From Paraflavitalea pollutisoli (GTDB lineage: Bacteria; Bacteroidota; Bacteroidia; Chitinophagales; Chitinophagaceae): a DNA stretch of 64,000 bases. The DNA lies in assembly GCF_029360705.1 (NCBI RefSeq), contig NZ_JARKMX010000001.1:1054001-1118000 (forward strand), written 5' to 3'. Both the position numbers and the translations under genes were made by a program. Shown in pieces: positions 50,701-59,542 of the stretch. Every line of letters starts with the position of its first letter. Positions within the stretch are counted from its first letter, which is position 1. A model generated the notes under the pieces. That model ran no database searches and was not told where the DNA came from. It was given only the letters and a program-made list of their open reading frames with translations.

Positions 50701-53635
50701 GATCGGTGGAGTTGAGCGGTACATCTTCTGTAATGATCCGTTCATTGCCGGGAGCTGCACCAGATTGGTCAATACCCCATTCATAGATCTTATCGCCGTT
50801 CTTGTAAATTCTGATCGTATCGTACATGATCTTATCATTGCCTCTCCACATATTATTGGGATTGCTCGAACGATACTGCAATTTCAAGGTCAATTTGGCT
50901 TTCTTGCCACTTATATTGGCGCAAGGATTGTTGTCGTAAATGATACGAGCCCCACCCATCTCCACCTGCCCGCCATAGCAAGGCACAGAAGAGGTACAAG
51001 GTATGGTGATGGCTTTTGTCAACAGCTGGCTGGTAAACGTAAAGTCCGTCACACTGACCGTATACGTTTGGTACGAAGTACCGCAAACCGTACTCGGCAG
51101 CAGGTAGCTGTAATCTCCATTGGCATTGGTCGTAGTCTTGATGGTGAGCGTGCCAATTTTGATCGTCACTTCAGCACCGGCCACAGGTGTCGGCGTAGCT
51201 GTACCATAATATAGGGCACGGCCACTGATCAGCGTGCTGATCTGCGGACAGGTCTGCACCTTGTAATCCGACGTCACATTGATGCCGCCCGGCAATACAG
51301 GCGTACCCACGGTAACCGGCCTGATCGCGTAGTTATTCAGCATATTGACATCGCCCAGTTGATCGGCACTGTCTACCCACACCTTGATGGGATAGAAGCC
51401 ATCCGTATTGAATTGCAGCGTGCTGGTCACCGATACGGTCGAGTTGCCATTGATCACGGGTACACGCAGGCTGTCGATGGCCGTATTCTCACGATAGAAT
51501 TTCACCGATACATCCGACGCGGCGTGCGCGGTACTGTTGGTGATCTTCGCGGTAACGGTAAACGATTCGCCCGGCGCAGGGTTGTTCTTGCTGAAGGTGA
51601 TGTCATTCGCAAACAACCGCAGGTCGGGTTGGTTGAAGGTGACAACAGGGCCCTGTTTGTAGGAACTGTTGGCGCTATTGCCGTTTTCGTCGTTGGCGAT
51701 AAACTTATAGCCCATGGAACTATTGACGGTTTCCTGTTGGAACGAATAGCTATACACCACACCGGCCACATAATCGGTGCTGCTGCCTTCGGGGGTCATG
51801 TTGAAGATGCCTTCGCCGAGATCATCAAAGTCCTGGTCGCCATTGAGGTCGATACCAATTCGGGGATAACCAGCCTGAGGCGCTTTGTTGTCTGGCGATT
51901 GATACAACACTTTATACGTATATAAGCCCGGTGTACCAACAGCCGGATCAACGCCTGCCGTGCCGCCATAAGGCGCAGCAGTCACATATTTCAATACAGG
52001 CGGTGTCGCCACCACAAAGCCAGTTCCGCGTACGATGGTCGTGATCGGAATGACGCCCGCCGTGGCGGTGGTGATACGCAGTTCACCCGTGAAGCTGCCA
52101 GCAGAAACAGGCTTGAAGCTCACCGACAGGGTGCGGGTTGCACGTGCCGGTATCACCGTATTCGCCGGAATAGATGTCGTGAAAACCGGGTTGTCGATTG
52201 TTGCTCCACTGACGGTGATGGGTACATCACCCGTATTGCGAATTGTGAACGTAAAGTTTTTGGTAGCATTGATGGCTACCGTTTCGAAGTCATGACCAGT
52301 AGCCGGATCGATCGTCCAGCTGGCCTGGGGCACACCGACAAAGAATACAGAATCATAGGTCATACTCCAGCGGCCTTCCTGGCTCCTGGAACGGATGAAC
52401 AATCTATGATAGCCATCTGCCAATCCGGCCGTCTGTACATCAGCCGATACATTCGTCAGGTTCGTACCGGGGGTGATGGCGATAGCTGTCGCCTTGCCGA
52501 AACCCGGATCCGTATCGATAAAATACTCAACGGCCATCACCGCTTGTGGGGCGGCGGGTACTGCTGGATAAGGAGGTTCTTCGCTGACGATGAATTCGCG
52601 GAAGGCTGTAATACTCCAGCTGCCTTCCTGGTTTTTGGTGCGCAGGTAGATCCGGTGTGTGCCAATACTGAGCCCATTGGTTTGGGCAGCAACAGACAGG
52701 TCAGCGATATCAAGACCTGACACAAGGGTAATCGCTTTGCCTTTACCCGTACCCGGATCGGCATCGATAAAATACTCGGCAGCGACTACCGGCTGAGCGG
52801 GAGTGGGAGCTGTTGGGTAAGGAGGATCTGCATTGACGGCAAAGTCCTTCCAATGCGTAATACTCCAACTACCGGTTACGTTGCGGGTCCGCAGATAAAG
52901 CCGGTGAATACCCATAGATAGTCCCTGCGTGTTCGCGTCAACTGAAATGTTGGCGAGCTCCGTGCCGGGTGTCACCGGTATAGCAGTAGCCTTTCCCGTG
53001 CCCGGATCGGTATCGATAAAATACTCAGCAGCCACTATGGGCTGCAACGCTGCCGGAGCGGGCCGATACGGCGGGTCGAAATCGATGGTAAATTCCTTGA
53101 ACGAACTCAAACTCCAGCGGCCTTCTGCACTTCTCGTGCGGATATACAACCGGTGGGTACCGTTGCTGAGGCCTTGAACGTTGACGGGCGCTGCAATGTT
53201 AGGAAGATCGACACCCGGCGTAAGCAGGATAGGTGTAGCCTTTCCAGTGCCAGGGTCAGTGTCGATATAATATTCCGCAGCCACAATAGATTGCGGAGCA
53301 GCAGGAACAGTAGGGTAGGGCACTGCCTGATCGTAGAGAAATTCCCGTACGGTCGGTATACTCCAGCTTCCTTCTGCATTGCGGGAACGGATAAACAGGC
53401 GGTGCAGGCCATTGGTCAATCCGTTTACATTGATCACAACATTGTTATTGCTGATATTGCCCGAAGGAGTGATGGGCATCGGTGTACCCTGTCCAAAACC
53501 AGGGTCGGTGTCGATAAAATACTCCGCCGCGACGATGTTTTGAGGGGAAGGTCTCGACGGCGGGTAGGCAGGATCCTGTGCAAAAGCCACGAAGGCCAAT
53601 GCCCACCCTATGAGCATGAGTAAATACTTTTTCAT
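47789..53635 (-). CDS. Giant T9SS-exported surface protein with five N-terminal repeats and CARDB-like domains
   Basis: A 1948-residue exported protein. The ATG at 53635 begins a signal peptide ending FAFAQ; an upstream Met at 53668 is not used. Residues ~33-450 are five repeats of about 82 residues, each with EYFIDTDPG-like, HRLYIRTR-like and EGSWS-like strands. Residues ~460-565 resemble a choice-of-anchor D sandwich. After a mixed middle (~570-1045) with one CARDB-like domain and a CarboxypepD_reg-like SGRALYYGTATPTPVAGAEV stretch, five further CARDB-like domains run to ~1610. Each ends in acidic residues followed by Asn pairs (ESNEGNNQ, EREDNNA). A T9SS sorting domain closes the protein (VYPNPAQ, GTYVLQFIH). 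It is probably an adhesin or surface scaffold; ligand unknown. Confidence 0.9.
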   Translation of the reverse strand: MKKYLLMLIGWALAFVAFAQDPAYPPSRPSPQNIVAAEYFIDTDPGFGQGTPMPITPSGNISNNNVVINVNGLTNGLHRLFIRSRNAEGSWSIPTVREFLYDQAVPYPTVPAAPQSIVAAEYYIDTDPGTGKATPILLTPGVDLPNIAAPVNVQGLSNGTHRLYIRTRSAEGRWSLSSFKEFTIDFDPPYRPAPAALQPIVAAEYFIDTDPGTGKATAIPVTPGTELANISVDANTQGLSMGIHRLYLRTRNVTGSWSITHWKDFAVNADPPYPTAPTPAQPVVAAEYFIDADPGTGKGKAITLVSGLDIADLSVAAQTNGLSIGTHRIYLRTKNQEGSWSITAFREFIVSEEPPYPAVPAAPQAVMAVEYFIDTDPGFGKATAIAITPGTNLTNVSADVQTAGLADGYHRLFIRSRSQEGRWSMTYDSVFFVGVPQASWTIDPATGHDFETVAINATKNFTFTIRNTGDVPITVSGATIDNPVFTTSIPANTVIPARATRTLSVSFKPVSAGSFTGELRITTATAGVIPITTIVRGTGFVVATPPVLKYVTAAPYGGTAGVDPAVGTPGLYTYKVLYQSPDNKAPQAGYPRIGIDLNGDQDFDDLGEGIFNMTPEGSSTDYVAGVVYSYSFQQETVNSSMGYKFIANDENGNSANSSYKQGPVVTFNQPDLRLFANDITFSKNNPAPGESFTVTAKITNSTAHAASDVSVKFYRENTAIDSLRVPVINGNSTVSVTSTLQFNTDGFYPIKVWVDSADQLGDVNMLNNYAIRPVTVGTPVLPGGINVTSDYKVQTCPQISTLISGRALYYGTATPTPVAGAEVTIKIGTLTIKTTTNANGDYSYLLPSTVCGTSYQTYTVSVTDFTFTSQLLTKAITIPCTSSVPCYGGQVEMGGARIIYDNNPCANISGKKAKLTLKLQYRSSNPNNMWRGNDKIMYDTIRIYKNGDKIYEWGIDQSGAAPGNERIITEDVPLNSTDPVTLRAELTYTYVEYLQIPSPTYHGRWEKIRVEDQVTFTPAPSIPDLTIQQFQQTGHTSFRFADANIRCVDAGIHTVKVYDSIPGGSKVLIHTQTVTEVKAGAAALIGLSQPDMLPGKHYLTVVTDEDDAIEETDENNNSMQAVIDVPLPDLIVSAVKSATTALSKGEAITFTATIENKGRKAGPFKAGFRVNGALLGSTVSVSGLAENSSLTVTSQPYILTGDENDCAFTVAAVVDLDGTVTESNEGNNQRSISIGTDLAPYQTASEVGSVNRPALVRVNKEGQFFPSIRNIGRRDAAAVNVRYLLNGVRLGGEQFAQVKAGELYGSVGSFTHTFTIPGDYVVQIDADTANAYCEISESNNTGSFHIRVVDTKEDLEVLSQYISPSSLNPAMGQSITLVGTVKNTGGKASKPNVLRFLVDDIQLGVDVPINSLQPGKDTTVAATATYASLITGVKVMKIVTDPNNTNDEEREDNNAATRTLIVGAATDFAANGVHPISFNPTGFRAGDSVIISYAVINKGTEQGTAWVRFLILDERGAVTGIDSVAIQLAGGASTVARVKMLFNIERGKVIAEIANSTTPEADLLNNDTEQSFSTVVALDGPITVNGNLDMKNGLPGQLPGWIGGKLLLGNNDLVVRGQLTSYDADHFIVTNGTGKLKIINTSNDNVFPVGTTEGSSNFIKIQNRGTADQFSVGVLPYVLRNGTSGDTIRQTFVNRTWLIEEEIPGGSNATVTFYWQAGHEQPLFDRDQARTAHYTSKWELGDIGIADVDSIGRYRKTQTGFTSFSPFAVANNSAILPIRLISFEAEATGNTAQLTWKAERDDHSKEFVVEHSTDGVHFTPIGTVAVVSGTLVHTYTFTHRGLSNGNHYYRLQLVDLNSSATYSMIRRIEVSQLEVLRVYPNPAQRFITASGLVANGTVRVVTMDGKLLKQWRTEGSVLTADISSLPQGTYVLQFIHQGKQQQQLFIKQ
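52490..53560 (-). repeat. Five tandem coding repeats of about 250 bases
   Basis: The word TCGATAAAATACTC and its variants recur near 52504, 52757, 53005, 53250 and 53503 on the plus strand, i.e. every 245-253 bases. They encode the EYFIDTDPG strand of the N-terminal repeats. DNA identity is partial, so the repeats are old or under divergent selection. Confidence 0.75.
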
Positions 53636-53767
53636 TGCTGAATGTTTAAGCTGATCAGTCTGAATCACGACGGAAAAAATGCCTCACAGCATCATTTCCT
53701 CATCAAAAGCTTCGTAGCACAAGCAGTAACCAGGGTGGTATGTTACGCTGATGCCATCAGCACATGA

Positions 53768-54787
53768 TTAGTTGTTATTGCGGGTACTGAAAGTGATATT
53801 CATGGTAGCACTGCCAGACGGGATCGATGTGGGTGCTGTAAGGCTATAAATAGTGGGGATATTTGGTATGCCCGAAAGCACATAAGGATCGGTTGCACCA
53901 AAGGCGCCGCAATCGGGATTGTTGACACCATTGGCACTCAGGCCCGCTCCGCTGGCTGGTGAACCGGCTTTCAATTTGTATTTGCCATCCGTACTACCAG
54001 TATTGATAAAAACATCATCCATGTTTTGGCTTACTTTATTACCGGTAGCAGTACCTGGCAGGGTCTGCGCGTAACGGAAAATATTGTTCTTGATCGTACA
54101 GTTGGTTAAGCTGGTGGCCGCATTACCGCTAATAATGTTATTGACAAAATAGGCATTGACAAAAGTCGAACCACTGCCAGACGTAAAATTGTTGTTCCGG
54201 ATAATATTACTCGAACCCTTCAGCTCAGTCAGCGAAACGTAGCCGGCAGCAATATTGTTTTCAAAAGTAAGACCATTAACGGTGCCGCCGCTGTATTCAT
54301 TGAGGAAACCGCTTGCGTTGAAATAACATTTACGGAAGGTAATATTGGTGGACTCGGAAGTGTGAAAATAGATCACAGATCCAACCCTCATACGCTCGAA
54401 AGTAATATTGGAGGTGCCGTTCAGGTATACGCTGGCGCACACGAAACCCATTATTTTGCTGCCGGTACCACTGGGGTCGACTTGTAAAGTGGCACTCAGA
54501 TAAGCATCTTGCGTTGTTACCTGCAGGCCGGCATTTCCCCCGTCGCTTGGGTCGAGGTGATACCCAGGTCCGATGATGGTTAGTTTCTTCGTCAAGTGGG
54601 GAGAGCCGCCATAGCTTAAAGCAGAGCTTTCCAGGTAGATAGTGTCATTAGCGGCCGCTGTATTGACAGCTGTCTCAAAATTGCTGAAATCGGCTATCAC
54701 ACCAGGCGTATTATTAACACGCCAGATCTTAGCCTGAGTAGAAATACTGATGCTTGTTGCGAGGAGAAATAAAGACAAATACTTCAT
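53768..54787 (-). CDS. Secreted right-handed beta-helix protein
   Basis: A 339-residue protein with a signal peptide (MKYLSLFLLATSISIST ending TQA) and a repeating pattern of short Asn-rich rungs (TSNITFERMR, STNITFRKCYF, VNGLTFENNI, SNIIRNNNF, LTNCTIKNNIF) typical of parallel beta-helix proteins such as pectate-lyase-like folds. I see no catalytic motif of a named polysaccharide lyase, so it may be a binding or structural protein. It lies 133 bases upstream of the giant protein gene in the same direction and probably shares its transcript. It lacks an obvious T9SS sorting domain. Its divergent neighbour is a two-component kinase. Function is unknown. Confidence 0.85.
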   Translation of the reverse strand: MKYLSLFLLATSISISTQAKIWRVNNTPGVIADFSNFETAVNTAAANDTIYLESSALSYGGSPHLTKKLTIIGPGYHLDPSDGGNAGLQVTTQDAYLSATLQVDPSGTGSKIMGFVCASVYLNGTSNITFERMRVGSVIYFHTSESTNITFRKCYFNASGFLNEYSGGTVNGLTFENNIAAGYVSLTELKGSSNIIRNNNFTSGSGSTFVNAYFVNNIISGNAATSLTNCTIKNNIFRYAQTLPGTATGNKVSQNMDDVFINTGSTDGKYKLKAGSPASGAGLSANGVNNPDCGAFGATDPYVLSGIPNIPTIYSLTAPTSIPSGSATMNITFSTRNNN

Positions 54788-54951
54788 AATAATTAATATT
54801 TAAGTGGTAAAAGTATCCTGCGACCTGTCCGTTGCCTATCCCCGAAAAACAGGAGTTTTCGCCGCAGCAAAAAAATCATGGAAAAGAGGGACCGGCAGAC
54901 GATTAGGATGTTGTTTATTTGCGGGTATCACGACCTGTGGTACACGCCTGT

Positions 54952-56907
54952 ATGAATAAAATAATTCTTGTTATCGCTATGCTGCTGGCAGTCGCCACAA
55001 ACATCTGGTCACAAACCAGGAAGAGTGACAGCCTGTTGCTGCGCCTGTCCACCGCCAAGGCAGACACCAACAAAGTATTGCTGCTCTGCGCGATCAGTGA
55101 CGCGTTGGAGAACAATGATCCCGAAATGGCCAAGGCCTACCTGCACCAGGCAGGGCAGTTGAGCCGGGCATTGCGGTACGACCGGGGTGAGTATAAATAC
55201 CTAACGCTCTATGGCAACAGCTTCTTAATGCAAGGCAATTTCGATTCCTCCCTGTACTATCAGCAACAGGCGCTGACCGTTGCGCAGAAGATGGGAGATT
55301 CGCTGAGCATAGGCGTTTCCCTCTTCAACATAGGTATCAACTACCGCGAAAGAGCCAGCTACGAAAAAGCCATCGATTATTGCCTGCAGGGACTACGTAT
55401 CATCGACAAACTAGGCACGCCGGTGATCGAAGCACAGGTATACGATGCCTTACAAGTATTGTACTACAACCGCGCGCAGTTCCAAAAAGCTATCGGGTTC
55501 GGCGAAAAAGCAATTACCCTCACCAGGAAAGAAAAGCAGCGACCCCTGCTGGCCAAATTCCTGATCAATATTTCCCTGAGTTACCAGGGCGTTTTCCAAC
55601 TGGACAAGGCCATGAAGGTACTGGAAGAGGCACTACAGATCAGCCAGCAACTCGACGAATTGCGGTATACGGCGATTATACAACAAAACCTGGCCAGCGT
55701 AGCCCTCCGCCTCCACAACTATCCGTTGGGTCGCAAGTATGCGGAAGAAACATTACGCAACTACCAGCAACTCGGCTCCACCGATGGTCAAGCCACCGCC
55801 TTGCGCAGCCTCGGTATCTTTTGCCTGCAGCAGAGAAAGCTAGCGGAAGCCCGGCGTTATGCGCAACAGGCACTGGCACTGAGCCAGCAATGGCAATACA
55901 AAGTAGAAGAGGTATCGACCCTACGCCTCCTGTCCAATATTGCTTATGCCGAGAGAAACTACGAAGAAGGCCTTGCCCTGGACGACAGCATGAATGCCCG
56001 GCTCGAAGTATTGATACGCGATATATCGTCACAGCCTTCCGCTGAATTGGAGGCAAAATATGAGTCGGAGAAAAAGGAAAACCGGATCCGGCAACTGGAG
56101 GCAGAAAAGAAAGTACAGGAACTCAGCCTACAGCAAAAGAATACCCTCAACTTAATATTGGTCGGCAGTGCGATGGCTTTGGTATTGATAGGCTTGTTGG
56201 GCTGGCGCAACTACCGGCAACAACAGGCGCTGCAACAGAAGCGCATCAATGAGCTGCAGACAGAAAAACAACTGGCCGCCACCGAAGCCGTATTGCAGGG
56301 AGAAGAACAGGAGCGTACCCGCCTGGCCAAAGACCTGCACGATGGATTGGGAGGGATGTTATCAGGAATCAAGTCCTCCTTCAATACCTTGAAGGGAAAC
56401 CTGATCATGGACCACGACAACCTCCGTTCCTTCGAGCGCGGCATCGATATGCTCGACAGTTCCATCAGTGAAATGCGGCGGGTGGCCCACAACCTCATGC
56501 CCGAGGCGCTGGTCAAATTTGGCCTCGACGATGCTATGCGCGACTTCTGCAACGATATCCGCCTGTCGGGCAGTCTTACCTTGCAGTATCAGTCAAGCGG
56601 AATAGCCAAAGGCGAGATCCCTTCAGGTACGGCCATCATCATATACAGAATCGTACAGGAACTGGTGAGCAATGTATTGAAGCATTCAGGAGCCGCTTCG
56701 GCCCTGGTACAATTGATCCGCGACGAGTCGGGCATCGCCATCACGGTAGAAGATGATGGCAAAGGATTCGATATCGAACGCCTGCAGAAGGCCAAGGGCA
56801 TCGGCTGGAGCAATATCCGTAGCCGCGTCGAATACTTCGATGGCAGCCTGGATATACAATCAGGCCCCGGCAAAGGAACCTCCATACTCATAGAATTACC
56901 CGTGTGA
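54952..56907 (+). CDS. TPR-containing sensor histidine kinase (NarX/DesK type)
   Basis: A 651-residue membrane kinase. A signal peptide or first helix (MNKIILVIAMLLAVATNIWSQ) leads to ~350 residues of tetratricopeptide repeats (ALTVAQKMGDSLSIGVSLFNIGINYRERASYEKAI..., YAEETLRNYQQLG), probably periplasmic, then a membrane helix (LILVGSAMALVLIGLLGW), a coiled coil, HisKA_3 with phospho-accepting His463 in RLAKDLHDGLGG and a HATPase_c domain (VQELVSNVLKHSG, DDGKGFD). The ATG at 54952 is chosen over a TTG at 54919. The stop codon is one base before the response regulator start, so the pair is surely co-transcribed. TPR kinases sense protein or surface signals; the true signal is unknown. It is divergent from the beta-helix gene. 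Confidence 0.94.
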   Translation: MNKIILVIAMLLAVATNIWSQTRKSDSLLLRLSTAKADTNKVLLLCAISDALENNDPEMAKAYLHQAGQLSRALRYDRGEYKYLTLYGNSFLMQGNFDSSLYYQQQALTVAQKMGDSLSIGVSLFNIGINYRERASYEKAIDYCLQGLRIIDKLGTPVIEAQVYDALQVLYYNRAQFQKAIGFGEKAITLTRKEKQRPLLAKFLINISLSYQGVFQLDKAMKVLEEALQISQQLDELRYTAIIQQNLASVALRLHNYPLGRKYAEETLRNYQQLGSTDGQATALRSLGIFCLQQRKLAEARRYAQQALALSQQWQYKVEEVSTLRLLSNIAYAERNYEEGLALDDSMNARLEVLIRDISSQPSAELEAKYESEKKENRIRQLEAEKKVQELSLQQKNTLNLILVGSAMALVLIGLLGWRNYRQQQALQQKRINELQTEKQLAATEAVLQGEEQERTRLAKDLHDGLGGMLSGIKSSFNTLKGNLIMDHDNLRSFERGIDMLDSSISEMRRVAHNLMPEALVKFGLDDAMRDFCNDIRLSGSLTLQYQSSGIAKGEIPSGTAIIIYRIVQELVSNVLKHSGAASALVQLIRDESGIAITVEDDGKGFDIERLQKAKGIGWSNIRSRVEYFDGSLDIQSGPGKGTSILIELPV

Positions 56908-56908
56908 T

Positions 56909-57526
56909 ATGACTATAAAAGTATTCATCGTCGACGACCACTACATGGTGATAGAAGGCATCCGCTCCCTGCTACAGCAGGAGGCCAGCATAGAATTGGT
57001 AGGCCACGCCATGTCGGTCGATTCCTGCCTCTCCTTTTTGCGGAATCAGCAGCCCGACGTGATCCTCATGGACATCAACCTGGCCGAGCAAAGTGGTATC
57101 GAGCTCAGTGCAACAATAAAACGGTTGTACCCCGGCATCTTTATACTAGGACTGAGTACCTTCAACCAGCAAAGCTTTATCCGTAAGATGATGGACAATG
57201 GCGCCAGCGGGTATGTACTCAAAAACGTAACCCGCGAAGAACTCGTGGATGCCATCAACACCATCGTAAAAGGGAAGCTGTACCTCAGCCACGAAGTGGC
57301 GAGATCATTGCGCGCTGCAGAAGATCCGGAGGTGCCGTTACTCACCCGGCGCGAACAGCAGGTGCTGACCCTGATCGCAGAAGGATTGACCAACAACGAA
57401 GTGGCGGAGAAACTATTCATCAGCCCCACCACCGTCGATACACACCGCAAAAGCCTGCTCAGCAAGCTCAATGCAAAAAATACCGCCTCCCTCGTCCGCA
57501 TAGCAGCCCAGCTGCAGTTGATCTGA
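56909..57526 (+). CDS. NarL/LuxR-type response regulator
   Basis: A 205-residue response regulator. Residues 1-~120 are a receiver domain with phosphoacceptor Asp55 in VILMDINLAE and the acidic pair in IVDDHYMV; residues ~140-205 are a LuxR-type HTH (LTRREQQVLTLIAEGLTNNEVAEKLFISPTTVDTHRKSLLSKL). It begins one base after the kinase stop codon and is its cognate partner. The neighbouring beta-helix and giant T9SS genes are natural candidate targets because they are divergent from the operon, but no binding site was identified. Confidence 0.95.
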   Translation: MTIKVFIVDDHYMVIEGIRSLLQQEASIELVGHAMSVDSCLSFLRNQQPDVILMDINLAEQSGIELSATIKRLYPGIFILGLSTFNQQSFIRKMMDNGASGYVLKNVTREELVDAINTIVKGKLYLSHEVARSLRAAEDPEVPLLTRREQQVLTLIAEGLTNNEVAEKLFISPTTVDTHRKSLLSKLNAKNTASLVRIAAQLQLI

Positions 57527-57620
57527 CGCACTACTGCACGAATCCGTACCTTGCAGCAGGTTTTTTTGACAGCCTTACAATATTGACCGGGCTCATTCGT
57601 CACCCAAATAAAAACCGGAT

Positions 57621-59435
57621 ATGGCGCGTCGCAATGCAGATAGTAGTGGATCACACAAAGACCAGGCACCGAAAGCAAAGATCAACAGGCAGAACCTGCG
57701 GGATGCACTCATGATCTTTTCCTACGTAAAACCTTACCGGGGAAAATTCATTGCGGGCCTCATCTTTATCGGATTGTCTTCGCTCACCACCATGGCCTTT
57801 CCCTACCTGCTCAAGCAATTGATCAATAGCGCCGGGCCTACACCCGATACCTCCTGGGGAGGCCCCGGCACCATCGTAGGATGGATGTTTGCCGTACTTG
57901 TCGTGCAGATGGTCTTTTCCTTCCTGCGGGTCTATCTCTTCACCGCCGTCGGTGAAAATGCGGTGGCCGATATGCGCCGCGGCATTTACCGCAAGATGAT
58001 CACCATGCCCATGGACTTCTTCGCCCAGCGTCGCGTGGGAGAATTATCGAGCCGCATCAGTAGTGACCTGTCGCAGATACAGGATGCCGTTACCTCCGTG
58101 TTGGCAGAGATATTGCGCGGGTTGCTGGTACTCATCATCGGCATAGGGCTCATTCTTTTTATTTCTCAGAAACTCACACTGGTGATGCTGTCCGTATTGC
58201 CGGTCATCATCGTAGTAGCCATCGTGTTTGGGAAGTTCATCCGCCGCTATTCCCGGCAAACGCAGGATCAGCTGGCCGACTCCAGCACCATCGTGCAGGA
58301 AACCCTGCAGGGCATCAGCAATGTAAAATCCTTTACCAACGAATGGTTCGAGATCAGCCGGTATTCCCGTAGCCTGGACCAGGTCGTGAAGATGGCCGTG
58401 AAGAGCGGGCAGTACCGGGGCCTGTTTGTTTCCTTCCTCCTGTTCAGCTTATTTGGTACCATCACCCTGGTGATCTGGTACGGCACCTCCCACCTCGATT
58501 TTGGCAACCTGACCGCTTTTGTCGTATATACCGCTTTTGTGGGGGGCAGTATGGCCGGCTTTGCCGACCTGTACGGGCAACTGCAAAAGACGCTCGGCGC
58601 CACACAACGGGTACGCGAGTTACTCCGCGAAATACCGGAGGAAGTAGAAACGGTTGAAACCCAACCCGATCCCAAACATACCTTGCAGGGCCAGGTTGCC
58701 CTCTACAACGTAGCCTTCAGTTATCCTTCACGGCCGGATATGCCCGTATTGAATGGAGTCACCTTGCTGGCAAAGCCAGGTGAGCGTGTAGCCATCGTAG
58801 GCCACAGTGGTGCGGGTAAGTCGACCATTGCCGGATTGCTGCTGCGTTATTATGAACCGTCTGCCGGTCAGCTGCTATTCGATGGTAAGGCAGCCAACAG
58901 CATTCCACTTACACAACTGCGACAACAAATGGCCCTCGTGCCCCAGGATATCTTATTGTTTGGCGGCACCATCCGCGAAAACATACTTTATGGTAAACCC
59001 AATGCCACCATGGAAGAAGTAGAGCAGGCAGCCCGCCTCGCCAACGCCCATGAGTTCATACAAGGTTTTCCGGAAGGATACGATACGGTAGTAGGAGAGC
59101 GTGGTGTGAAGCTTTCCGGTGGACAAAGACAGCGGATTGCCATTGCCCGGGCCATCCTCAAGAACCCCGTGATCCTCATCCTCGACGAGGCCACCAGCTC
59201 TCTCGATGCAGCTTCCGAATCGCTGGTACAGGATGCCCTCGACAACCTGATGAAAGACCGCACCTCGTTCATCATCGCACACCGACTCTCGACGATCCGC
59301 ACGGCCGATAAGATCGTGGTGCTGGACAAAGGAGAAGTGAAAGAATTTGGTACTCACCAGGAGTTGATCAGCATGCCGGATGGCATTTATAAGGAATTAA
59401 ATCGTCTGCAATTGGAGATAACAGGGGTCGAGTAA
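57621..59435 (+). CDS. ABC transporter, fused permease and ATP-binding (MsbA-like exporter)
   Basis: A 604-residue half transporter that works as a dimer in the inner membrane. Residues ~30-345 carry six membrane helices of the ABC_membrane domain (FIAGLIFIGLSSLTTMAFPYLL, ILRGLLVLIIGIGLILFI, LVMLSVLPVIIVVAIVFG). The nucleotide-binding domain holds Walker A GHSGAGKST, Q-loop VPQDIL, signature LSGGQRQR, Walker B VILILDEATSSLD and the H-loop in IIAHRLST. It is the form of lipid, peptide or drug exporters (ABCB). Substrate unknown. It stands alone with about 95 bases before it and 107 after. Nothing is odd in length. Confidence 0.94.
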   Translation: MARRNADSSGSHKDQAPKAKINRQNLRDALMIFSYVKPYRGKFIAGLIFIGLSSLTTMAFPYLLKQLINSAGPTPDTSWGGPGTIVGWMFAVLVVQMVFSFLRVYLFTAVGENAVADMRRGIYRKMITMPMDFFAQRRVGELSSRISSDLSQIQDAVTSVLAEILRGLLVLIIGIGLILFISQKLTLVMLSVLPVIIVVAIVFGKFIRRYSRQTQDQLADSSTIVQETLQGISNVKSFTNEWFEISRYSRSLDQVVKMAVKSGQYRGLFVSFLLFSLFGTITLVIWYGTSHLDFGNLTAFVVYTAFVGGSMAGFADLYGQLQKTLGATQRVRELLREIPEEVETVETQPDPKHTLQGQVALYNVAFSYPSRPDMPVLNGVTLLAKPGERVAIVGHSGAGKSTIAGLLLRYYEPSAGQLLFDGKAANSIPLTQLRQQMALVPQDILLFGGTIRENILYGKPNATMEEVEQAARLANAHEFIQGFPEGYDTVVGERGVKLSGGQRQRIAIARAILKNPVILILDEATSSLDAASESLVQDALDNLMKDRTSFIIAHRLSTIRTADKIVVLDKGEVKEFGTHQELISMPDGIYKELNRLQLEITGVE

Positions 59436-59542
59436 GCTCAATTGGCAAAACATACAGCTCAATTGGCACCTAATCATTCTTTAATGTCAGCCATTCCACA
59501 ATAGTATGTATTTTGGGTGAATAAAAGTTAACCTACCAAACA

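Noticed and set aside
52490-53560. Mobile element or recent duplication in the giant gene
   Set aside because: The 250-base periodicity encodes protein repeats in frame and the copies differ at many positions.
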